Origin: Gammaproteobacteria bacterium
GTDB lineage: Bacteria > Pseudomonadota > Gammaproteobacteria > Pseudomonadales > Azotimanducaceae
Assembly (NCBI GenBank): GCA_012960535.1
Contig: DUBB01000012.1
Coordinates: 61,397-125,396, forward strand
Length of the DNA stretch: 64,000 bases
Direction of reading: 5' to 3'
Shown: one piece after another, positions 56,308 to 64,000 of the stretch
How the letters are laid out: each line of letters starts with the position of its first letter
How positions within the stretch are numbered: the first letter of the stretch is position 1
The notes under the pieces: model-generated
What the model was told of the DNA's origin: nothing
Seen by the model: the letters and a program-made list of their open reading frames with translations, nothing else
The model's database searches: none
Position numbers and translations under genes: made by a program

Positions 56308-57732
56308 ATGAAAAATCTTAAAAACTTTTATATCGATGGTCGTTGGGTCACTCCGAATTCAACAACAACTTTACCCGTCTTAAATCCAGCCACTGAAGAA
56401 CAGGTTGGAGCGATAACTCTGGGAAATGTGACTGACGTTAACATCGCTGTAGCCGCTGCTAACAAAGCCTTTCAAAGCTTTTCACAAACCACTAAAGAAG
56501 AGCGCTTGGCCTTATTGTATCGATTAAAAGATGCGACTGAGAATCGGTTAGAAGATTTGGCTCAAGCGATGCGAATAGAAATGGGCGCGCCCATTAGTAT
56601 GGCCCGAGATGCGCAAGCCGATGCGGCAATCGGTCATCTTGATTGCTTCATAGAAGCATTACAGACCCTTGAAGAGCAAAAAACACTCGCTAACGGTGAT
56701 ATCGTAATGCGTGAACCGATTGGTGTTTGCGGCCTAATTACCCCCTGGAATTGGCCCATCAACCAAATTGTTCTCAAGGTTATACCCGCACTTGCAGCCG
56801 GGTGTACATGTGTATTAAAACCTTCGGAGCACACGCCAATCTCTGCCATGATTTATGCTGAAATTGTCCATGAAGCTGGATATCCACCGGGGGTTTTCAA
56901 TTTTGTTAATGGTGATGGAGAGACTGTTGGCTCTGCCCTGTCGCTTCATGATGATATTCAAATGATGTCCTTCACCGGGTCGACGCGTGCTGGAAGAGCA
57001 ATAACTCGCGACGCTGCTGAGACAATTAAACGTGTAACGTTAGAGCTTGGCGGCAAGTCCCCCAATCTTGTATTTGCTGATTGTGATCTTGAGTCCCAGA
57101 TAACTGCTTCAGTAAATGAGTGCATGTTGAACACCGGGCAATCCTGTGACGCGCCGACACGGCTTTTAGTGGAGCGCGAGTGCTATGACGAAGTAGCAGA
57201 AATCGCAAAACGCGCCGCAGAAGCAATAAAAGTATGTGATCCAGAGTTAGAGGGTGATCATCTTGGACCACTTTTTGATCGTATTCAATTTGATCGGGTG
57301 CAAGCAATGATTAGTGTTGGCATCGAGGAAGGCGCCACTCTTTTGACTGGCGGCCTAGGTAAGCCAGAGGCATTTGAGACGGGCTGGTTTGTTAAACCCA
57401 CTGTATTTTCAGATGTATCAAATGACATGCGCATTGCCCAAGAAGAAATCTTTGGCCCAGTTCTAGTTGTCATACCGTTTGATAATGAGGCCGAAGCAAT
57501 AGCTATTGCCAATGATACTCCCTATGGACTGGCTGCCTATCTCCAAACTGGCGATGCAGCACGAGCCGTGCGTGTTGCCGCTCAGCTGCGAACTGGAGCC
57601 GTGCACGTCAATGGAGGGGGTTACAATTATGGTTCGCCTTTTGGTGGTTACAAGCAATCAGGCAATGGTCGCGAAGGTGGAGTGATGGGTTTAGAAGATT
57701 TTCTTGAGACCAAAACTTTACACGGCTTATAG
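56308..57732 (+). CDS. Aldehyde dehydrogenase family protein
   Basis: 474 residues. NAD-binding and active-site signatures: TPWNWPINQIVLKVIPALAA, TLELGGKSPN (Glu), NTGQSCDAPTR (catalytic Cys), EEIFGPVLVVIPF. Broad-specificity aldehyde oxidation in the cytoplasm. It stands alone, with remnants of an SDR downstream on the other strand. Confidence 0.9.
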   Translation: MKNLKNFYIDGRWVTPNSTTTLPVLNPATEEQVGAITLGNVTDVNIAVAAANKAFQSFSQTTKEERLALLYRLKDATENRLEDLAQAMRIEMGAPISMARDAQADAAIGHLDCFIEALQTLEEQKTLANGDIVMREPIGVCGLITPWNWPINQIVLKVIPALAAGCTCVLKPSEHTPISAMIYAEIVHEAGYPPGVFNFVNGDGETVGSALSLHDDIQMMSFTGSTRAGRAITRDAAETIKRVTLELGGKSPNLVFADCDLESQITASVNECMLNTGQSCDAPTRLLVERECYDEVAEIAKRAAEAIKVCDPELEGDHLGPLFDRIQFDRVQAMISVGIEEGATLLTGGLGKPEAFETGWFVKPTVFSDVSNDMRIAQEEIFGPVLVVIPFDNEAEAIAIANDTPYGLAAYLQTGDAARAVRVAAQLRTGAVHVNGGGYNYGSPFGGYKQSGNGREGGVMGLEDFLETKTLHGL

Positions 57733-58335
57733 CCTTCAAGAGCAGTCGAAATAAGTCAGCTCTCAACGAAAGAAGGGTTTCTAAAGAGCGATCCTTCGGA
57801 GGGGTTAGATTATCAGCTAAAACCTGACGAGCTTCTGGGCTACTAATTCTTACATTTCCCAATGGACGATTCCTAAGCACATAAAACACTAACACCTGCT
57901 GATACTAATTACTCAGTTACTGCGCCAGAGGTGACTGACATACTATTATCCACCACGATACGAGTAGCATTGACGAACTTTGACTCGTCATAAGCGAGAT
58001 ATAAGGCAGCATAAGCAATATCATTGGGCTCACCAGACATGCTTGTTTTTAGGTACAGAATATCTACTTTATGGCTATAACCCTCTAGCAGCTAGAGGAC
58101 CTTACTCACCCGAGCAGTTAGCTATCATGCTCGCAGATCGGATAGCTGATAATTGACCTTTTGCTGAAGCCAAAGCATTTGTGTATATACACCAAAAATG
58201 AACATTGACCCAGTTACCATAGGCGTTAATTTACATTCCAGCAGGATATATATTCAACTCTAATCTAATAGGCTAGAGATCTAAACAATGTATTCAGATG
58301 GCTTCCATAACAGTTGATCCATAAAAACCGATTAG
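57733..58335. other. Spacer with gene remnants
   Basis: No intact gene. It holds the SDR fragment (57909-58040) and, on the plus strand, an open tail 58057-58156 ending PYSPEQLAIMLADRIADN stop, perhaps the end of a TetR-type protein; that is uncertain. Confidence 0.5.
57909..58040 (-). pseudogene. SDR-family C-terminal fragment
   Basis: 43 codons: MSGEPNDIAYAALYLAYDES then KFVNATRIVVDNSMS, the terminal GePxDIAxaalYLaSDeSkFvtGxxivVDGG segment of short-chain dehydrogenases. The active site is absent. Confidence 0.7.
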
Positions 58336-59748
58336 CTAATCTTTGCCTGCAATAGCTTGTAAAAGCACGTACCAATGAGCAACATTATCATAAAAGCTTT
58401 CTACCAACACACGCTCATTAAGCCCGTGTGAAAAGCTATCACTCGCTTTACCGTATTGCCCATTGACTCCATAACTGGCAATACCTGCTGCCCTAAAGTG
58501 CATACCATCGGTGCCGCCCGAGGACATGCTGGGGATAATATCCAACCCAGGGTATTTGATATCAATTGCTTTCTGCAAGGCTACCATCACGTCTTTGCGT
58601 AAGGGTGAAGCGTCAGTCTCAGTAACCTCATCTAAAAGAATGAACTCAACAGCTGGGTTGTTAACTGCGACCTTAAGCTGACTGAGTGTTTCTTCAACGC
58701 CCGTGCCAGGAAATACACGGCAATTGACTGTCGCTGTAGCGGACTGTGGCAAGGCGTTCTCAGCATGGCCCGCGCGCAGCATTGTGGCCACGCAGGTGGT
58801 GCCTAAAGTGCCCACATAGCTGCTATTAGCTCGTAGTATTGCGGTTGCTGCGGGGTCTTTTGGATTGTTAGCAAAACTGCGCATTGCCTTGCCCAATTCA
58901 CCTTGTGTGTGAACGCCGGTGCCTTTGAAATAGGCCCGAGTCAAATCGTTGTAACTTACCGGGAACTTGTACGCTTGAATTCTGGTCAAGGCATTAGCTA
59001 TTTCATATATCGCATTATCTTCTCGTGGGCGACTACTGTGCCCACCGGGATTGCGAGCCGTCATATCCCAAGTCACGTATGTTTTCTCAGCAGCCTGCAT
59101 ACCAAAGCTAGCCGGTCGGCCGCCTGATTCTGGGAGCGTTGAACCGCCAGCATCAGCATTTAATACAAACTCGCTGTCAGTGAGAGCTCTATACTCATTA
59201 ACTAACGCCTTGGTGCTGTTCATGGTGGTTTCTTCATCACCAGAAAAAGCAATAATCAGGTCACGGCCCGGCACCCAACCTTCCGCCTTAAGGCGTAAAA
59301 ATCCGGCAGTGACTGCGGTCATCCCCAGCTTATCATCAACCGTACCACGCCCAAAATAGTAGCCATTTTCTTCAACCAAAGTGTAGGGATCACGCTCCCA
59401 ATCCTCACGTAATGCATCGACCACGTCCATGTGAGCGGAAATGCTGATTGGTTTTTTGCCCAGTGATCCGTCGCCGCGATAGCGCACCACCAACGCGGCC
59501 GTATCTTCGATCTCTAAAACGTGGATATCCTCTTTCGGGAAACCGCCCTTTTCAAATTCCGACGCCAAGTACTTCGCCAGTGTTGGTACTTGATGATGCC
59601 CCTTCGCAGTGCGCATTTCCACAGCGGTCTTATAGATTTCAAATGCCTTTTCGCCAAATGGCATGGTAATATCAGCACTGAACGCATAGTTGGGTAAAGC
59701 AAGTAGTAACGAGGTACCAAAAAAAATTCTCAATCCGGCTTTTGACAT
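58336..59748 (-). CDS. Exported M20-family metallopeptidase
   Basis: 470 residues with a signal peptide ending around AFSAD. M20/ArgE-type zinc ligands: SAHMDVVD, GRGTVDDKLG, AFSGDEETTMNS, NADAGGSTLPESGG and a C-terminal SHGLNERV His. A dimerisation domain lies between. Probably a periplasmic aminoacylase or dipeptidase. Confidence 0.88.
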   Translation of the reverse strand: MSKAGLRIFFGTSLLLALPNYAFSADITMPFGEKAFEIYKTAVEMRTAKGHHQVPTLAKYLASEFEKGGFPKEDIHVLEIEDTAALVVRYRGDGSLGKKPISISAHMDVVDALREDWERDPYTLVEENGYYFGRGTVDDKLGMTAVTAGFLRLKAEGWVPGRDLIIAFSGDEETTMNSTKALVNEYRALTDSEFVLNADAGGSTLPESGGRPASFGMQAAEKTYVTWDMTARNPGGHSSRPREDNAIYEIANALTRIQAYKFPVSYNDLTRAYFKGTGVHTQGELGKAMRSFANNPKDPAATAILRANSSYVGTLGTTCVATMLRAGHAENALPQSATATVNCRVFPGTGVEETLSQLKVAVNNPAVEFILLDEVTETDASPLRKDVMVALQKAIDIKYPGLDIIPSMSSGGTDGMHFRAAGIASYGVNGQYGKASDSFSHGLNERVLVESFYDNVAHWYVLLQAIAGKD

Positions 59749-59788
59749 GATATCTCCTTATTTATGGGGGAAAAAGATCATACTCTCT

Positions 59789-60424
59789 TCACTGCTCTAA
59801 ACTAACATCAAAGGCAATTACCGACCGCATAGCTTCACCTGCCATTGGATGTACAAAATGCATGTAATGAGGAGGAAAGAGTAAAACCTGTCCACTTATC
59901 GGCCGATGCAACCTAGAAGAGCTCTGCCCGCCAATTGCAACGGAGGCTAATGCTGGGTTAATAAACTCTAAATGCCCTGCAGGGGCTATAGTTTCGGGGG
60001 CCTCAACATAATAAATGCCTGAGATGAGCGTATATTCTTTTGGGTGCATATGAGGGCTTTGCCAATCTCCTTCTCCAAGCCGGTTAGCCCAACTCTTTAC
60101 CTTAAACGGCGTATAAAGGGGGTCTACGTTAAATACTTTAAGTAAGTATTCTTCAATGGTAGGCAAAATTATGTGGTTTTTCAGATAACTAACCGACTCG
60201 TCTTTCAGGTCTAGGAATACCATATCAGCAGGCGTCTGAAAGCCACCTTTAGTTGTACTGTCGCCGTTAGTCGCAGCATTTTGCTGGGTCTGACCCAGTT
60301 CTACGCTTAACCCCTGTATGATCTTTTCTATATCGCGATTTAGGGCATCTATTCCCTCATAATCCCGGACCATCACCATGGTCGGAAAATGCGATTCAAG
60401 ACTCTCCTTACTCAATTTGATCAT
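59789..60424 (-). CDS. TIGR02466-type 2OG-Fe(II) oxygenase-like protein
   Basis: 211 residues. KSWANRLGEGDWQSPHMHP supplies His ligands, LISGIYYVEAPE and a distal FPPHYMHFVHPM His-rich stretch match the TIGR02466 group of putative iron/2-oxoglutarate enzymes. Followed (41 nt) by the M20 peptidase on the same strand. Confidence 0.75.
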   Translation of the reverse strand: MIKLSKESLESHFPTMVMVRDYEGIDALNRDIEKIIQGLSVELGQTQQNAATNGDSTTKGGFQTPADMVFLDLKDESVSYLKNHIILPTIEEYLLKVFNVDPLYTPFKVKSWANRLGEGDWQSPHMHPKEYTLISGIYYVEAPETIAPAGHLEFINPALASVAIGGQSSSRLHRPISGQVLLFPPHYMHFVHPMAGEAMRSVIAFDVSLEQ

Positions 60425-60626
60425 TACAGCTCCCGCAATTTGGTTTTAAACTATGACGCTAAATTATAAAAAACAAATCAATCCCATGAAAACCATAGGA
60501 TATCATAGATATATCTGTCTATTATCGTCTAGACGCCTCCCCCATAACGTTGTCATTTAACCTTGTTCAAAGAAACCTACTGCGTATAAGATACGTCACT
60601 AGACCGCTCATTAAGTAGGTACCAAA

Positions 60627-60962
60627 ATGAAAAACATATTACTAACGACCACTTTGTTATCACTCTTTTCATTTGCAATAGCCGACAAAGGAAGTTCACC
60701 AATGATTATAGATGTACGAACCCCCGCAGAATGGGCCACGGGGCACCTCGACAATGCCAATCATATCGAATGGCAGGACATAGGCTCGCAAATCAGCGCC
60801 CTGACAACGGACAAAGATAAAACAATTTATGTTTACTGCCACAGTGGCAATAGATCAGGAAAAGCCAAGACGATTTTAGACCAGCTTGGGTATAGCAATG
60901 TCATTAATGCTGGAGGTGTCGAAGCGGCACAGGCATTTATCAATGCCCATGAAGAATTGTAG
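60627..60962 (+). CDS. Periplasmic rhodanese-domain protein (PspE-like)
   Basis: 111 residues. Signal peptide (about 20 residues) and one rhodanese domain: IIDVRTPAEWATGHLDNANH and active-site loop CHSGNRSGKAK (Cys). Transfers sulfane sulfur in the periplasm. Convergent with the transsulfuration genes, which may be a functional hint. Confidence 0.88.
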   Translation: MKNILLTTTLLSLFSFAIADKGSSPMIIDVRTPAEWATGHLDNANHIEWQDIGSQISALTTDKDKTIYVYCHSGNRSGKAKTILDQLGYSNVINAGGVEAAQAFINAHEEL

Positions 60963-60994
60963 CCAACACAAAGTAAGCGTCTACTCAAGAAGGC

Positions 60995-62173
60995 CTATAT
61001 GGCCTTCAACGCACTATTCAAGTCAGCCATCAAGTCGTCTAAGGTTTCAAGCCCGACCGAAAGCCTGACTAAACCATCAACAATACCAATTTCGCGACGA
61101 ATGGTCTCAGGCACAGCCGCATGAGTCATGATGGCTGGATGCTCAACTAGGCTTTCTACGCCGCCCAAACTCTCAGCAAGAGCGAACACATGGGTATTCT
61201 CCAAAAAGGCCGTAGCACTGGCTAAACCACCCTTTAACACAACGCTTAGCATACCGCCAAAGCCATTCATTTGGCGCTTAGCCAGTTCATGGTGAGGGTG
61301 ACTTTCAAGCCCGGGGTAATAAACTCTTTCAACTGCTGCATGACTCTCTAAATAAGTCGCTACCTGCATAGCATTTTGGCAGTGCCGTTCCATGCGAACT
61401 GCAAGAGTTTTCAAACTTCGCAACACCAAAAAGCTATCAAAAGGACTCATGATGGAACCAATCGCATTGGAGAGATAAAACATCTGCTCCACTAGGTCTT
61501 CTCTGCCTTGAGCGCAGACTGCTATGCCACCAATCACATCAGAATGGCCATTAAGATATTTTGTTGCCGAATGAACAACAATATCAAAACCAAAATTGAG
61601 CGGTTTTTGAACATAGGGTGAGCAAAAAGTATTGTCACAGACCGCAATCAAATTATGTTTTTTAGCGAAGGAGGCAATAGCCTGTAGGTCAACTAATTTG
61701 AGCAGCGGGTTAGTGGGGGATTCCACCCAAATCATCTTAGTGTTTTCTTGAAGCGAGGCTTCTAACTTATCTAAGTCACTCAGGTTAGCAAAGGTGAACT
61801 CCAAACCCGCAGAACGTTTGCGTACATTTTCAAATAACCTGTACGTCCCACCATAGAGATCATCCATGGCAATCACGTGATCTCCAGAATCTAACATCTC
61901 CAATACCGTAGCTGTGGCGCCCATCCCTGATGAAAATGCAAACCCGCCAGAGCCATTCTCAAGAGCTGCAACGCAATCCTCTAAGGCTTTTCTGGTTGGG
62001 TTATGGCTTCTGGAGTATTCGTAACCTTTATGCACACCAGGGCTCTCCTGCACATAAGTAGAGCTAGCATAAATAGGCGTCATTATAGCGCCTGTCGTTG
62101 GATCGGGTTGCTGACCGGCGTGAATTGCCTTGGTTTCAAAACCTTGAGTTTTTGTGCTGTCTTTCATAGTCAT
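60995..62173 (-). CDS. Cystathionine gamma-synthase / gamma-lyase family enzyme
   Basis: 392 residues. PLP Cys/Met metabolism fold: YEYSRSHNPTRKALE, GMGATATVLEMLDSGDH, and the Schiff-base Lys in HSATKYLNGHSDVIGG. Could make or cleave cystathionine. It starts 2 nt after the cystathionine beta-synthase stop, so both are one operon and probably run reverse transsulfuration (homocysteine to cysteine). Confidence 0.88.
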   Translation of the reverse strand: MTMKDSTKTQGFETKAIHAGQQPDPTTGAIMTPIYASSTYVQESPGVHKGYEYSRSHNPTRKALEDCVAALENGSGGFAFSSGMGATATVLEMLDSGDHVIAMDDLYGGTYRLFENVRKRSAGLEFTFANLSDLDKLEASLQENTKMIWVESPTNPLLKLVDLQAIASFAKKHNLIAVCDNTFCSPYVQKPLNFGFDIVVHSATKYLNGHSDVIGGIAVCAQGREDLVEQMFYLSNAIGSIMSPFDSFLVLRSLKTLAVRMERHCQNAMQVATYLESHAAVERVYYPGLESHPHHELAKRQMNGFGGMLSVVLKGGLASATAFLENTHVFALAESLGGVESLVEHPAIMTHAAVPETIRREIGIVDGLVRLSVGLETLDDLMADLNSALKAI

Positions 62174-62175
62174 CT

Positions 62176-63552
62176 CTAGTCTTCGCTAATCTTAGTTCTA
62201 TAGTGGTTAATAAGATCTACCTTGGTAATAAAACCAACAAAGGTATCCCCGTCATAAATAATAGCAACCTTGCCTTGGGTTAAGGTGTTCAGCAGCTCCT
62301 CCTCTGAAGCTCCTACTGGCAGTACATCTAACTCTGTTACCATAAAGTCGGTAACCGGCTGAGTGAAAGACGTCTTGCTTTTACTAACATTAAACAATAA
62401 ATCTTCTTCGTCTAGAACACCGACAAGTTGCTCCCCATCAAGCACAGGAATTTGAGAAATATCTGATGCTCTCATCCTTTTATAGGCCGTTAACAATGTG
62501 TCAGAGACAGAGACGCTAATCATATCGCCTTGGTCGGCTCGACGATTAATTAAGTCGGTTACATCGCCCGCCGTCTTAACTTCCAACAAGTCATTGTCAT
62601 GCAGCCAAGATTTATTAAATGCCTTTGAAAGGTACTTATTACCTGTATCGCAAATAAAGGTGACTACACGTTTTGGGGTCGTCTGTTTTTGACACCATTT
62701 TACAGCGCCAGCCACCAGAGTACCTGTCGATGAACCACCCAAAACCCCCTCCTCTCTTATCAACACCTGTAAGGTTTGGAAAGCTTCTTTGTCAGTCACT
62801 ACTTCGGCATCATGCAGTATGTCGACGTTTAAATTATCTGGAATAAAATCTTCACCGACTCCTTCGACCAGCCATGAGCCGCCCTCATAGGAAAATGATC
62901 CTTTGATAACGGCATCGGCAACAATAGACCCCTCAGGATCTGCCGCAACCATTTGAACATTTGGGTCCTTTTCTTGAAAAAATTCTGCCAACCCGGTAAT
63001 CGTGCCCCCAGATCCTACACCTGCAACAACAGCGTCAAGCTTGCCGTCCATCTGCTCCCATATTTCAGGTCCCGTCGTGGTTCGATGAATCATCGGATTA
63101 GCCGGATTAGAGAACTGATTAGCCAAAAAGCTACCGGGGGTCTCAGCAACAACTTTCCGTGCTAAATCCTGGTAGTATTCTGGATGCCCCTCTGGCACGT
63201 CGGAGCGGGTTAAAATAATCTCAGCACCGAGACCCTCTAGATGGAGAATCTTTTCACGACTCATTTTGTCAGGGATCACTAAAATAATCTTATAACCCTT
63301 AATAGCAGCAACCAGCGCTAGTCCGATTCCGGTATTACCAGCCGTGGCTTCAATAATGGTCCCACCAGGTTTTAATTCACCTGACTTTTCTGCCTCCTCG
63401 ATAATCGCCAGGCCCACCCGGTCTTTAATTGAGCCTCCAGGATTCTGTGATTCGAGTTTAACAAAGAGCTCGCAGGGGCCAGTATCAAACGCTGTGAGCT
63501 TTAGCATTGGAGTATTGCCAATCATCGATAAAAGAGATGTATGTACAGTCAT
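62176..63552 (-). CDS. Cystathionine beta-synthase with CBS-domain pair
   Basis: 458 residues. N-terminal PLP type II core: SQNPGGSIKDRVGLAII (Lys), ATAGNTGIGLALVAA, GVGSGGTITGLAEF, then SSTGTLVAGA. Two C-terminal CBS domains (about 335-455) may sense adenosyl ligands. Condenses serine and homocysteine to cystathionine. First gene of the two-gene operon. Confidence 0.9.
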   Translation of the reverse strand: MTVHTSLLSMIGNTPMLKLTAFDTGPCELFVKLESQNPGGSIKDRVGLAIIEEAEKSGELKPGGTIIEATAGNTGIGLALVAAIKGYKIILVIPDKMSREKILHLEGLGAEIILTRSDVPEGHPEYYQDLARKVVAETPGSFLANQFSNPANPMIHRTTTGPEIWEQMDGKLDAVVAGVGSGGTITGLAEFFQEKDPNVQMVAADPEGSIVADAVIKGSFSYEGGSWLVEGVGEDFIPDNLNVDILHDAEVVTDKEAFQTLQVLIREEGVLGGSSTGTLVAGAVKWCQKQTTPKRVVTFICDTGNKYLSKAFNKSWLHDNDLLEVKTAGDVTDLINRRADQGDMISVSVSDTLLTAYKRMRASDISQIPVLDGEQLVGVLDEEDLLFNVSKSKTSFTQPVTDFMVTELDVLPVGASEEELLNTLTQGKVAIIYDGDTFVGFITKVDLINHYRTKISED

Positions 63553-63784
63553 TATTTTTCCCTTTACAGGGCTATAAGGCCCAAAATCAGTGAGTACCGG
63601 AGGTCATAACTATTTAGCGGCAAGAGTATCACAAAACATTAACAATGAACCGTTCCTTTAGATCTAAAACATCATCATTCGTGCCAAATAATGAGGCTTT
63701 TAAATTACCCATCAGGCCTCTTCAATTCGCACCAATTGGTTTACACTATTCAACCAACAACTACCTTATCGGACTCGATAGATA

Positions 63785-64000
63785 ATGAATGAAGCCACCC
63801 AAACTGAAGTGGAAGCAGCTGTGTTTCGCCGCCTGCTGAAACATCTTGATGAAAACAAAGATGTACAAAACATCGACTTAATGAATCTCGCGAATTTTTG
63901 CCGCAATTGCTTGAGCAAGTGGTACGTATCGGCAGCAATAGAGCGTCAAACCGAGATCGACTATGAACAAGCGCGGGAGGTTATCTATGGAATACCCTTT
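63785..64000 (+). CDS. DUF1244 family protein, N-terminal part (cut by window edge)
   Basis: 72 codons to the right edge, no stop. FRRLLKHLDENKDVQNIDLM, ANFCRNCLSKWY and AREVIYGIPF are the DUF1244 signature; full proteins run about 100 residues. Cytoplasmic, function unknown. Divergent from the cystathionine beta-synthase gene. Confidence 0.88.
   Translation, partial: MNEATQTEVEAAVFRRLLKHLDENKDVQNIDLMNLANFCRNCLSKWYVSAAIERQTEIDYEQAREVIYGIPF

Noticed and set aside
57608..57895. Minus-strand 95-codon frame overlapping the ALDH end
   Set aside because: Mostly antisense to a real gene; no start signal.
60989..61008. GAAGGCC-TATA-GGCCTTC hairpin between rhodanese and the transsulfuration gene
   Set aside because: Overlaps the coding end and lacks a T run on either strand, so not called as a terminator.

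Overview
The window looks like a chromosome segment of a marine-type gammaproteobacterium. The evidence is a conserved backbone, csrA - lysC - alaS and recX - recA - pncC on the minus strand with mutS - fdxA on the plus strand, plus tRNA-Ser(GCU) next to csrA, three large TonB-dependent receptors, DUF3604 lipoproteins, a phytanoyl-CoA dioxygenase-like enzyme and a sulfatase remnant. I cannot place the genus from the sequence alone.

Layout. 1-24.9 kb is accessory and heavily worn. It holds a partial MFS transporter, a dioxygenase/Ldh2 pair, a broken nuclease carrying an expanded hexanucleotide repeat, a frame-disrupted lipoprotein gene, two MBL-fold proteins (one lacking expected zinc ligands), a double-cupin lipoprotein, a macrodomain scrap, a FAH/SnoaL pair and a truncated sulfatase. 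At 13-22.4 kb lies the most coherent unknown unit: TetR regulator, two tandem DUF3604 lipoproteins, a PpiC-type foldase, a HupE/UreJ-type membrane protein and, convergently, a third DUF3604 lipoprotein. Three direct copies of a short (about 190 bp) element with imperfect terminal inverted repeats lie at 10.1, 12.1-12.6 and 20.3 kb, and two of them bracket the main cassette. A related element lies at 7.7-7.9 kb and a solitary end at 22.5 kb.

24.9-35.2 kb is housekeeping: tRNA-Ser, csrA, lysC, alaS, hinT, a Trm112-like protein, an M23 peptidase, a DUF6491-like protein, a YheT-like hydrolase, recX, recA with a LexA box, and pncC. 35.2-45.7 kb sits between pncC and mutS, which are close neighbours in many relatives. 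It carries two TonB-dependent receptors, a receptor 3' stub with its own terminator, a carboxylesterase with a 38-codon downstream ORF, an MsbA-type ABC exporter and a PhnZ-like HD protein.

After mutS, fdxA and tRNA-Arg(UCG), the 48.9-56.1 kb stretch is bounded by the tRNA 3' end and an imperfect 19-nt copy of it. It includes a phage holin remnant, a TonB receptor, a class III aminotransferase, a LysR gene without a normal start codon, an acyl-CoA synthetase scrap and a carboxymuconolactone decarboxylase-like protein, so it reads as a decayed integrated island. The last 8 kb carries an aldehyde dehydrogenase, an SDR remnant, an exported M20 peptidase, a TIGR02466-type oxygenase, an exported rhodanese, a transsulfuration pair (cystathionine gamma-synthase/lyase plus cystathionine beta-synthase) and the start of a DUF1244 gene cut by the window edge.

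All functional calls rest on motifs read by eye; no database search was possible.
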